Shown one piece after another: positions 47,301 to 59,200 of a DNA stretch of 64,000 nt. A model generated the notes under the pieces. The model made no database searches. It was not told the DNA's origin and saw only the letters and a list, made by a program, of their open reading frames with translations. The stretch's first letter is position 1, and every line of letters starts with the position of its first letter. Made by a program: the position numbers and the translations under genes. The stretch is from Membranipora membranacea (lineage: Eukaryota > Bryozoa > Gymnolaemata > Cheilostomatida > Membraniporidae): the NCBI GenBank assembly GCA_914767715.1, contig OU612072.1:17296001-17360000 (forward strand), given 5' to 3'.

Positions 47301-50300
47301 TGTAAAGTGATATTTTGCTTTGAAAAGTATCGCTCATCCTAAATAAAAGACCCCCTGAGTATACACCAACATCTAAATTAAAATATGAAAAAATAAACAT
47401 ACAGACTTAAGGCAGAGAATAAACTGACTTATAATCAATATTTTGAAATCTTTTCCAACTGCTGTTTCTTACATGGCAAGTTTGGTCTCGGTTTCAAATT
47501 TTGATATTGTGCAGAAGCACATAGTGGAGAGTGACTTACTTGTTAACAGTTCCAGATATAGTAAGTATACAGCTTTATTCTCCCAAGGGTTCTCATCGTA
47601 TAGGTCTATACAGTGAAGTGAGTACTTTACTAACACTGTGAATACTATCATCATCAGTATAGCGTACTGTAAATAGATAGAGGTAGTAGGCTTACAAGTA
47701 TACCAACCACAATGGAAATCTCCTTCACCTCCATGTGGGATCAGGCAAATGATTACATGGAAATCCAGGTTGAACAGTTCCATTGTGGTAATGCTGTTGA
47801 CATGTTTTGATATGTGGGTTGAAGTTTTCATGTTTATAGGTTGACCGGAGAAGACCTACTTTCTAATGGCCTGTTCTAACTAACTAAGGTCTGATCATAA
47901 TCCAAGGTGAAATTATGACAGGTAGTATCAATCGTTCATATTAGACTGTGATTACTATCATTATTACAATTGAAGAATTTTAACTGAATGGTGATATGCC
48001 TCAAGAAAATCAAAGCAACTACAAAGTAAGATGATATCTTTAGACATTTTTCAGTTTCTGAATGAGTGCAATGGTAAAATTACCAAGCATTTTAACAAAT
48101 ACTGATATCAAGTACTGGTTGAGCTACAGTAGATGATATACTGGCAGCGAGTATCGCTGACAATTACAGCAACAGCTGCAGACATATAGATATAGTTAAC
48201 TTTAACTCACACTGTACAAGAATATACATGTAAATATAATCTTAGTTGTACTACAATGACCTTGATGTGGGCAAAATAAAATAAACACATAAAAACCAGC
48301 ACACAGCCTTTCAAAAGGTTGGCATAAACTTTGAATGAAAACTTATTGGAGCGGGGTAGAGGCGACGGTTTTTGGTACCAATAACGTGGCCACGTGACAA
48401 AGTTAGGGTGGGCGAACTGAAGTCTTACCTCAAATCCAAAGACTAGCTGTGCTGAGGCTCCCTTCACTAAGGTGATTATATAAGCGTGTTTCATGAAATA
48501 ACAATCTACAGCTCCCAACATTGTCAGCAAACCTGAGAAAATACAATAATACATAATAGTCCACACTCTATAACAGTACAACTACATACTAGTTCATATT
48601 ACATAATAGTACATGTAGTCTTGTGTTGCGATGAACGTTAGCTGAATTATATTGCCAGAGATGGATAAAGTCATATGCAGGAGTGTCACATAAACATGTG
48701 CCAGTCTCAGTATATAATTATATGATGTACATGAAAAAATAAGAAGCACACAATCATAATAGTGGCGGTGATTTTGACTATGGGTTGTGCAGGCCTAAAG
48801 CAACCTCAAAAAATCAGAATGCACTATGTCCTCATACGCTGCACAAAAGAGAAAGTCTTTCTTAATCTGGCAAACGCAGGGATAATAAATATTGAAGGAA
48901 AAAAGTATATCGCCCAGAAAAATATAATTACATAGATTTCGTACAAAACGGTGTGATTTCAAGTAGAACTGAAGCATTGAACAAAATCAAAGATACTGGT
49001 CCAACGATAATATCAAATGTTTGTGGATGGCGAGATAGGTTAGCGCAATAGGTTAGTGCGCTTGCTATTCACTGCCAGGCGACTAGTGCCGCAAGATTTG
49101 TGGGTTCGAATCACATTGGGGGGAGCTTTTATGGTTGATTGTTCCGGCCCCTAGCACCCTCGGGTGTATACCTCTTCATAACTATAGATTTTGTAATGGA
49201 CTTACCGAGAGCACGAGTATGGAAAACCCAGCCTAACATCGGACTTCTCTCCATCTGAAATCATAATGTATGCATTACACGTTATATAACCATCTGGTAA
49301 ATGGTAAGCGTAGCGGGATGATTGCAGTGGGTAGTGCCTATGACTGAATGGCTCAGTATCCGGCGCTGAATTATGTCAATTTTTGACCAATAAGATTGTG
49401 CTGGCCAGGATTCATAATTGCGGCCATTTGTGCAGCATGGCTGAACTAATCTAACGAAAACCTCAAGTATACACAAAGGACCCTAGTTCTGCTAGTTAGC
49501 AGCGCCCTGCCCTTCAACGGACGAGCAGCACAGTTCATCTGTAAACCACTGTGCTTAAATGTTACTGGACATGTACAATGGCCCCTTTGTTGAAATTAGC
49601 ATATTATCACAGCCATATTTATCTTTGTCTCAGCTCAACACACCAGCAGTAAATAACTAATCCGAATAAAGTGCAGGAGCTTCAGCTATTTTTTATGATG
49701 AGATTTCCTACTTACATAATCCACCCTGTCCTCAGCTAACCAGTGAAAACATTTGAAGAAGAGCAGCATTGTAAACATGGCCACAAACATGACATTGAAA
49801 TCCTCTCTGAACACGGTGAAGGCTAGACATGTCTCAGTCACTGCGTACCTAAAATATAAAACCCTCAACGTAGACAGTATCAGAGATAAAGTTATAACAC
49901 TGCCTTGCAATTGAATTATGGTTCATCCTTTATGAATTTATAAAACCAATGTCATAAGATCAGATTCCATCTCATGGGGAATAGGACATTCCATGTCATT
50001 TAATTCAGAAACTAAGTCCACCAATATTGAGGGTGTACAATGCGTGAGGCTTTTTGGACCAGATCCTCGCAATCAATATCTTCTCTCTTTTGGAGATAGG
50101 CCTATGAGTAAAACAGTGAGCGATTTGGGGAGGAGATAACCAAGGATCAGATAGCAATTTTGGCAGTAATTAATCGACAGTCACTCAGGGGTGGTTTACA
50201 TAAAACACCATGTTCAAACTTAGCCTATGCTCGCTTAAAGAAACTCAACATCATCCTGATGATATGTATCCACTAACCATGAACGTTCTATAAGATGCTC

Positions 50301-50918
50301 CACCTCAGCAGCTCGGAGGCTGCCAAAGAATATTTTTCTTGTAAGTTTTCCAAGTAAAACAACAAACACGAGCGCCTGCGCAGCTAGCACCTGTTAACAA
50401 ACATATATACAAGTATCAAGGTTCTGCTTGATATATAGTCTCTGATTGATATACATAAAAACATTGAAGAGGCTAACAACGCAACCACATTGTTGAAAGC
50501 AACGAAAACAATGGTTTAGCCTACCTACTATTCTCGAACGGACTAGACTAACTAAGTCCTTTTCTAGAAGGTAGGCCTACTATCTATAAGTTATAAGTAT
50601 TAACAAGTAGCCTAGTAGGCTACTAACTAATGATTCTAGAAGTTTTGGCCAAGATTGCTTGGTTTTGGCATAGATAAATTCTAAGGCATAGTTGTAGCCC
50701 TAGGATTTTCGTTCTCTCCAACTTTCTGAACCAGGGAAATGAAGTGAAATAGCTTATGTACTTACTGCCAAGCTTGGATTTGATTTTGTGAGGTAGACAA
50801 CAGCTGGGTAGAACTGTTTCTTTTGCTGAAAAGCATTCCCTATCACCACAGCTGTGAGCATAAAGCTCATCCCATAGAATCCACCTTCTCTCACTCTTTG
50901 TAGCAACATGTTTGTCAT
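41387..50918 (-). CDS. SYVN1: SYVN1/HRD1: ER-membrane RING-H2 E3 ubiquitin ligase (ERAD)
   Basis: Sixteen exons join to 690 codons plus stop: 50918-50766, 50390-50278, 49848-49716, 49254-49206, 48532-48429, 47666-47540, 46834-46735, 46384-46319, 45851-45677, 45524-45386, 45227-45030, 44720-44643, 44040-43871, 43309-43192, 42234-42037 and 41538-41387. The protein follows vertebrate HRD1 end to end. It has several membrane segments (hydrophobic stretches near 16-31, 52-64, 108-120, 151-162, 185-198 and 231-241) with signature blocks WYAVTETCLAFTVFRED, FKCFHWLAEDRVDY, GASAQLVFGFE and ENPWENKAVYLLY. The RING-H2 finger uses Cys297, Cys300, Cys315, His317, His320, Cys323, Cys334 and Cys337. A long Pro/Ala/Gln-rich cytosolic tail follows, ending EEVRRRRLARF like the human RRRR motif. 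HRD1 ubiquitinates misfolded ER proteins with SEL1L. The start at 50918 is chosen because an in-frame TGA lies 9 bases upstream; a second in-frame ATG is at 50909. Confidence 0.97.
41901..41986. repeat. 43-bp tandem duplication in the last SYVN1 intron
   Basis: GGAGTCTCTTCCGTATACAT and the following 23 bases are repeated once head to tail with one mismatch (CCGT against CCAT). Confidence 0.9.
44030..44182. repeat. Tandem repeat carrying extra copies of a SYVN1 splice acceptor
   Basis: Four copies of a 41-47 base unit, each containing 'ggaggcatcgctgtaacaac' or a close variant. On the minus strand this is the acceptor TTACAG followed by the first codons of SYVN1 exon 13 (CG ATG CCT CCA CC). 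AG boundaries fall at 44041, 44083, 44130 and 44171. Confidence 0.9.
49021..49185 (+). repeat. tRNA-derived SINE, best-preserved copy
   Basis: 'gatggcgagataggttagcg' with 'caataggttagtgcgcttgc' forms the A-box end. 'gatttgtgggttcgaatcac' holds a canonical B box (GGTTCGAATC). The body 'tgttccggcccctagcaccc' and 'tcgggtgtatacctcttc' is shared with 17287-17525. It lies in the intron between SYVN1 exons 4 and 5. Confidence 0.8.
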
Positions 50919-53279
50919 TTTGCTTCACAGCCTCTGGGAGGTATGTGAAGAGAGTTTGCCTTCCTCGGTGTGGAAGAAGTTTCAGTCAGTCACTCAGTTG
51001 CTTTGGAAAAGTGATTTTTCCACACAGATCAACCGGATGCTGTTTACTCGACGTTATATACTCCCATTGGCCATTGCAGTTGTGCATGAGAAGACAACAT
51101 GTAACTTTCATATTATTGAAGAGTTGTCTTTGCTTAGGGAAGGTGTAGACAACGGACAACTTCTGTACAATATACTGTTGAAGCAGGGAGGGTGGTTGAA
51201 GCAGGTTGAAGCAGGGTTGAATGAAGTTTATATCTTGATAAGAGAACACATCCATTGATATACAACAAGGTCGTCTCGTCATCGCTAAAACTACTATGAG
51301 TAGGAGTGTTGGTGTTGGTATTTGTATTGAATTTATTGCAGTTCTCTATCAGACCCAGTTCAGATAACATTTAAAGTCCATCTCATTTTTTACTCGATAT
51401 AAATGTTGGCATTGTTTAAAAATCTCATATAGAACTGAAAATTCTTTTTTGAATATTTCTGGGTGCGGGAGATTTCTGGAGGGTATTTAGTATACACATT
51501 ATTTGCACAAGAAGTTCTTGTGAGATTATTAAAACTCATGCCACTAAAAAGTTATAGGTTTAAAATGTTTGGCACAACTAGAAAAAATAATCATTGAGTA
51601 ACAGAATAGAAAGGAAATCTAACCTATCAATGTGACACATATCAGGGGTTTACACTCCTCAGTTTCAGCCTTGCCTTCAAGCAATGGATGAGGGGTCGAG
51701 TGGTCATGAGCGACAATGTCATATAAATTCCTTCTGCGTTGTTATATTCAGAGATTCTTCAAATAAATGAAAGTGTGAAAAAAATGTTTGATTTCTATTT
51801 TAAGAAACTGTTGTTGTCTGGTGATCATTCACGATTTTCTTTCGGATTCTGGTTATTGCTCATAGAGTATGGAATTGAGCTCTTTATACCGTACCGTAGC
51901 TTGCTCACCTCTCAAATTACGTGGTATATGCGTAGAATTGATCATGATGTATTATTATTATTCTTACAATTTTTTAGGCACTAAGAATATTCTCCTGTGA
52001 TCAAAAGGGGCTTTGAACAGCAGTACAAGTAATATTATAAATACAGGTAACGTCTGAGATGTATTCATATTCAATAATCAGCAAACATATACCCACCTGA
52101 CAGGATCACACGAATTATGATCTCTATTGTACTATCAATCTAGAACTAAGAGCAGTGTGAGAAGGGATATCTTTTAATTTGTTTATATTATTTATTTCTT
52201 ACTTTTTAATGGTTAGCACGGGTCATTATTGATATCAAGTTACAGTAAAACAGATATTTAGGTAGTACCAACATTCATTGCGCTTAATATATAAATGAGA
52301 AAAAAATGAAAAGAAAAAATAGGAATAAGAAAAAAATGGATTCACTAGTAAATAATAGTGTGAGAATACAAAAAAACAGGGACTTGACTCTAAATCTAAC
52401 TTCCAGTAAACAGACTTTACAGTATTCATTACAAAGACTCCCACCTACTGCTCACTAACTAATAAAGTAAGTATTACACTTACAGGAGTTACTCTTCTGT
52501 ACAAGCACCGGAGAAGGGGCAAATTAATCACATTCATGCCTTGACAAGAATTAGTGTTATAAAAGCGCATAATCACCAAGTCCAGAGCGGCCCATGAGCA
52601 TTGCTGGCTAGCTGGATGGGCTTGTTGTTATGGTCGGAGAGGTCCCTTTACCCATAACTTAACAACAAGCCCCCCATAGTCAGCAACTCCTGGGCTGCCA
52701 CGGAGCTAACAACAGTTGAGAACTTGAAGTAAAAAAAGCTATGATATATTATTTACATTGTTACAAAATATAACATTGACAATGAAGCAATTTGATTGAC
52801 TCATAATAAAAAAAATTTTGAGAAGCATCTTATAAATCATCCGCGTACAACATTCTTTTTTGTAAATAAAAAAAGAAAAAATAATCTTGAATAACATGAC
52901 AATGGACTGAATGAGATCAATGAGTTTTAGAATAACAGTTCACCGATAGCGTGAACTATCACATACGCCCGCTCATACACATAATATTATTATATAGAAT
53001 CTACTACCTTAACTACTAACTTAACTTTACTTTATCCATTAATTTGAGGAGGGTTTGATACGCATCATAAACTGGCAAAAGTACTAGAAAATAAAGTTGT
53101 TTGGTATAATAAGAGTTGTCCTCTTTGCTGAATGATACTTTTGAGAACAGACAACTCCAAAATATACTACTCATTCCTGCCAACAACCTATCTGACAGCA
53201 GAGAGTTTGGGGCCAACTCCCTGGTGAAAGCCAAACTCCCAACCTATGGCTTGTCCTGGTTCCTATTGATTGATCTAAA
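50919..53279. other. Intergenic region between SYVN1 and the nuclear receptor
   Basis: It holds the SYVN1 promoter (no TATA box seen) and the 3' UTR of the receptor. A foldback repeat lies at 52587-52702 and small 'ttgaagcagg' repeats near 51180-51225. No exon of another gene is supported. A plus-strand open frame of 116 codons starting at 50908 overlaps the SYVN1 start and has no recognisable similarity. Confidence 0.6.
52587..52702. repeat. Foldback repeat
   Basis: 'ggatgggcttgttgttatgg' is followed about 20 bases later by 'cccataacttaacaacaagc'. Outer parts 'gagcggccca...attgctgg' and 'agcaactcctgggctgccac' extend the imperfect pairing to about 45 bases per arm. Confidence 0.65.
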
Positions 53280-56200
53280 TCACACAGTGGTGAACTCGGT
53301 AGCAAACAGCTCACGGTGCAGAGCGGGGAACTCGACTGTAGCGTTCTCGGCTGTTTTCTTGTATGTAGCGAGTGCTTTGAGATGCTGAGCTGCGAGCGTC
53401 TTCAGGTAAGGTAGGAGAGACATGACACGATCTGTCAGCTCCACTGAGTCGTGTGTTTTAGTGAGCAGCTCAGTGAATGCCTGCAGGTGCTTGTTATAGA
53501 GGTTAGTCAGCTCCTCAGTGTCCTGTACACCATAGTGATCTGCAGAAAATACAAGAAGAGAATATGAGGGGTAATCACTGCAGAAGGGTAAACATTAAAT
53601 ACGTAATGTTAACTCATAACTTTTGGGAGCGTTTAACAAAAAATCAAACAGCTTGTAGGAGACGTCATAATTCTGAACAGAATAGTGTATTTATGTGACC
53701 TTCTGACTTGGATATAAGACAAAAGACAGGTGCCATGGTGAATTCATGGGAGCTGATGTCACAAGCTTGTCTATGCATAACATGAGAGACTTTACATCAT
53801 TATTATTCCTATAATGTATATATATCATCTGTTGATGTTGTCTTTAGGGATATGGTAATCAACTTCATGTAATCCCAATCTGCCCATAAGTCATAGATTG
53901 AGCATCAAAGGGAGAATAATTGAAAGGCAGATAGAGTTTGTCTCTAGATCAGACTCAGTGGAGTCAGCCTTACATGGTCCATCAGACAACCAGACTTGAA
54001 GTGGCTCATTAAACCACCCAGGTAAGAAATGATGCTAAACGGTCATCTTTACAGAGTCATCCAGTCATGAAATTATGTTTTAATCAAAAGGAAACCTTGG
54101 CCGATAAAACTCAATGTTGGATCACTGCCAATACTAATTTATACCTTGTCTCTCCAGTAAAAATGAGCGGAATTTGTAGAAATCTCGGAAATTACCATAT
54201 ACGAGGCCTATAATTACCATGGGTATTGAATAACAACGTATTTTCACTCAACTACAAGAAATCAATTCTTACAAGATACAATGTCTTACAGCAAAGAACA
54301 GAGGGCTATAATTTTCTTTAATGGTTTTATACCGGCCATATTTCACAGACTCTGATGTAATAAATGAAATATAGAAGAGATTCCAGCTCATCTTTTTGAT
54401 TACATGTTGGGATCAAAGGAATGTGGTTATTTGGCTGCATATTTGTATGTGGTGTGCTCAATGAATTATGACATGTTTAGAATTCCTCCCCTCAACATGA
54501 AACCGCGAATAAATCATTTATGGCCAACGTCATTTGAGATTTGAAAGTTTGGCAAACCGCATCGTTTTATGTGCAATGTTACATTTACTCCTCAAAATAT
54601 TGAAATATGATCCATTTAGATTTTTTTGTTGACAAAAATAATCACTTCTTGGTTACAGTGGTCTAGCAAAAATGTCAACAGGATGTGTTTTCATCAATCC
54701 CACAATGCACCTTCAACATGGAATTCCCAGGAAGTTCAGGTCAAACTCTAAAGTTACCTACTAGGGATATCCTTGGAAATTCCAGAAATACTAATACGCT
54801 TGTTGACATCAACACACAAACACACACAAACAACACAGCAATGCTATGTAAGACCACCCGGAAAGAAAGCCTGTCTTGACAAGCTTTGTTCGGTGGGCTT
54901 GTAAAGACAGGCTACCGAAAAGACCTCCCAAGATGATAGCTAAGAGTGACAGCTAAGCTTACCTGGTTGGAACAGGACCACAGTGTTGAGAAGGGCTATC
55001 TCTCTCTCTGTTAATCTCATGTTAGAAAACATTCTCAGTACATCCATAGTGGCTGCTATCAAAACACGAATCTCCTGGTCTGTCAACAACATGGAAATCA
55101 TTGTTAGGAAGAATACAAGCATGTCATATACTTTTAATCACCATTTGCAGAACACCATGGTTATGTTTGGTCTTGCTGTGGAATTCATCACTGAGGGCAA
55201 CATGTTTGGGTTTATTCTTGCAGAGATAGTTGAATGGGGTTACATTTGTTTGAAGGATTATGTGGAATGTTACTTATAGGAAACCACATTATTTTTATTG
55301 TGAAAGTCAGTTATACATTAATATATGCAAAATCCCGCATATTAAATGCCAAAAGCATCATTGATAACATCTGCAAATCCCATAAAAATTCCAATTCACT
55401 TCCAACTTCAGTACAAACTTTACAGAATTATGCATAATGGATTTTGCAAAATTGCCAATAATTTAGTCATAGTTTAATTACTAGATCATTGTCATAGACA
55501 CGATTGCACTTTAGAGAACTGTCTGATCTGCCAGAAGGGTACTTATGTTTACTACCTCCCACACATAAGTATCCTGGTCGCCCTCCGGTCATGCGGCTGT
55601 CATGTTGGGCCCTTAAAATTACAGGGCTTTTAATCATCTATAGCTTGCAGAAAAGCGGTTTAGCGATGATTCACCACATCACCATAGGTACATTAATCCT
55701 TATAGATGGGGAGAGGGAGCGGTAACTGTAATCATCGTTTATAGAGTGGGGGAGGCGGATTTGTGATTCATCTTAATTGGATTTATGTGGTTATACATAA
55801 GTTGATTTATAATCAGCTCTTATTCCAGGGTTACTAGATTTCCACTATCATATCAAAACCGCTAAAACCAGAGCCTCTGATTGCGTACATGCATTAGGAA
55901 GTAATTGTGCAGGGATTGGGTGGCCACTGATGGTCTTATTGATGGCTGAATCTGAGGTATCTATATTGTGAGATTTGATATTTCCCAGCCAGCTCTATCA
56001 CTGAAGTAGGCCACAAATGTAATTCTCTAAATAGTCGGTCAGGTGTCCAAATTGTGGGGATCAGGTATTGAATTCTTTCACTCAAACCCAGTGGCGCCTC
56101 TCGCCCGACATGGTTTGTATTCTCAGACTATGATTTCTTAGAATATGAGCTCCCAGACTACCAAGTTCCCAGACTACTAATTTATATTAGTACATTTACC

Positions 56201-59200
56201 TAGGTTGGTCTGAGCTCACAGACTATTTATCTCCCAGACTACAAGTTAATAATGTGAGAATATTTACCTAGGTTAGTCTGAGCTCACAGACTATTAAGTT
56301 CCCAGACTAAGAGTTTAAATTGAGTATATTTACCTAGGTTAGTCATGGAGTCCAAGTCCATATCCTCTGTATTAGGGAATCTAAACCCAAGTACACTACT
56401 AGTCCAGAGTAGGTGCATAACCACCATCTCGTATCCAGCTGTAAATACAAAACGACAATGTAAGTAAAGTAAGTATCATTTAATAGGCAGGATGATAATA
56501 ACGTACAGACATAAGGGTGATGCGGTAAGTGACTGTCAAGTACATGCGGTCGTCATACCAGTCATGTGTCTATCGACTGAAAGTAACATGAAGGCAGGCG
56601 CCTTATTTAATAAACTACTTCTTGTGTTTGGAAGCAGGTGGTAGGAAATGTAGTCATTTGGAGACAGGTGCCATTAACACGACATTATGTAGTTCCGAAT
56701 AAGGGGGGCCCGTAGTACATAGGTTCGCAGCATGTGTTAGCTGTGCGCCATGAAATCAAAGAAAGAATCTTTTTTATTTCAAAGTTCAAATGGTTTACGG
56801 TTTGTGCATTAGTAGAATCAGGGAGAATGGTAGAATCAACTGTCTCCTAAGAAGAAAGCTATGCGTCGCTTTGAAGCCGGTATAAGTAATCATAGTGAGC
56901 CGATTTGTACGGGACCGAGATAATTGCTACCCTGCACGTCGGCTCCATAGAGATGGCCAAGTCAAAGTGCTTGTTTAACGTAGCAAGTACACTCTCAGCA
57001 TTATACTCCACGAGAGCTGAAGAGATGATGCATTCTATTGGCATTTTACACTGTAGGTACTACATGACTACCATCAAGTGCACAATTAAGTTTTACAGTG
57101 TTACAGAGTGGCTGCTGGTGTTGAATGGTGTTGGTTTACAACTGACTGATCGGCAGAGATGCTGAGAGATAGCGATAGATTAAGTCTAGATGTTGATGTC
57201 TAGTTTAGTGCATATCTTTAAATCTCACCATTCATTAGCTCCTTATACCCATAAATTCTTATATATCTAATATAAGATCTCAAGTCTAACTACATTATTA
57301 TCGCTGAGGCCAAACAAACAAAGTTGTTTGTCAGTTTTAGACATTGTTACATAAAAGTGTAACTTCATATGAGAGAAGCCGAACAAATTTGTCTAACTTG
57401 AGATAAAAGCCATAAAATTCCAATACGCATACAGACCAGTCTAATAATACTAACTGATAATCTGAATCATCAAAATCAATACCAATCTGTTGCCTTCTCT
57501 GCTACCTTATGGCAGCACTGCTAATGCTGCCGCTGCTGGTCTCTTTTCTTAATCTTTATAGTGCTCTATTAATATCGGTGTCTACGGCAGTCTGCTTTTA
57601 AATACAATTATTGAACTGCTGGCATAGCTCTTATACACAGATCAATCAATGGGATGGTGATTCATCAATTCCTGCTTGTAATTCAAGCTTGGCACTTTTA
57701 CAGCATGCCACTGCGCAGTGGTTGAGTTGTGATGAATGTATAGTGGGTGTTATCTAGAGGTCATCTCCGGCATGCACATTCCTATATTGTCACAAGAATG
57801 CAAAACTCATGCTGGGGGCGCTAAGCGCTCTTATGTTCCAAGTCTGAGTTTTATAAAAGAATTTGACCAGGGCATTACATTAGAAATATTCAAAACTGCA
57901 TACCCTGCAAGCAGATTGAGCAATTGTGACAAACTGATGGGCTAATTTGTACCTCACAAAAACTTCAAAACCATACAGTAATTTCAATATGTGATTTGAG
58001 ACACCATAGAATGCATTTAGTCTAGATTCCACAAAAACTTGAATCAGTAGTTTCCAGTGCACACAATATTTTTGCCCCAAGTTGACATCTTTTCCAGAAG
58101 AGACTTAGCAAGCTCAGCCACAACCTTGAGACAACATGCAATCAAATAACACTTTATTTTTCAAACCAATTGCACATAAATTTGGAAGGGTTGTTATGAT
58201 CATATCAGGAGCAATAACTCAGTGCCAAGAATCGTACCACGAAACATCTGTCCCTACGTCATACATTCTCAAAAGGTGTGACAAATAGTGATAATATGGG
58301 TCGTATATTTTACTCCTCTATGGTGTCAGCTTTAACAAACTATGATGTGACTTAAGCTGTAGCTACACACGTTGTATTTTCCATAGGATTGAGGCGCTTT
58401 TAGTAAGTTTCCCAATCCTATGGAAAGTACGGCGTGTGAAGTCAAACCTTTTCACTCTTGGTATAGCTTACCTCCTTTGAGGACCATGATCTGATCGTCC
58501 TGAGACATATCAGTAAATCCAGGTGTAAGCTTAGAGAACTCTATAATCTGCTGTATGGTGGCCGTCATAGTAAGAGCAAACTTGTGCCAGAAGTTAGTCT
58601 GGGTGTATCCCTTCAGCTCCTCAGTACCGGTCATCATCTCCAGTAACTCATCGCTGTAGAAAGCCTTACGCTGGGCCTGCAGTAACAGGTTAGCTAACTG
58701 GTCTATAAAATATAAAACACAAATATGTCAACATCAGAATACAGGCCTTCATATTTTACTTAGCTGACAATTCAGAAAAACGTTTCATTCTCCATTACAT
58801 TTATTGATAAGCTTTTTCTAGGAACAGTGTCATGGTACCTCGGTGTCATTGCTCTGTCACCATAATATTAAGATACAAAGTTCAGAACGATGTGTAACAC
58901 CGTGTAGCACGGTGTCCATGTTGTTCAAGCGATTTGTAACACACGCAGTGTAGTTCGAGGGTCGGACAATTGGTGCAGTTTGGCAGAGCATAGCCTTCTT
59001 CCATGTGGCAGCGCAGTGCTCACTTAATGGACCTTTGTACGGATGACTACGTATCGGAGGAATGCTCAGATGCGGGTGACCCCCCCTTATACGAGATGGT
59101 AACTCCATGTATACGAATCAAACTCGTGATGCGTGCAAGATACATAAACCCTGTGGACGCCCATCATGATTTTCACAATTGACAAAACACTGAAATGCAC

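Noticed and set aside
50908-51258. 116-codon plus-strand open frame overlapping the SYVN1 start
   Set aside because: It is antisense to the first SYVN1 exon with no family resemblance, and the length is within chance for this composition.
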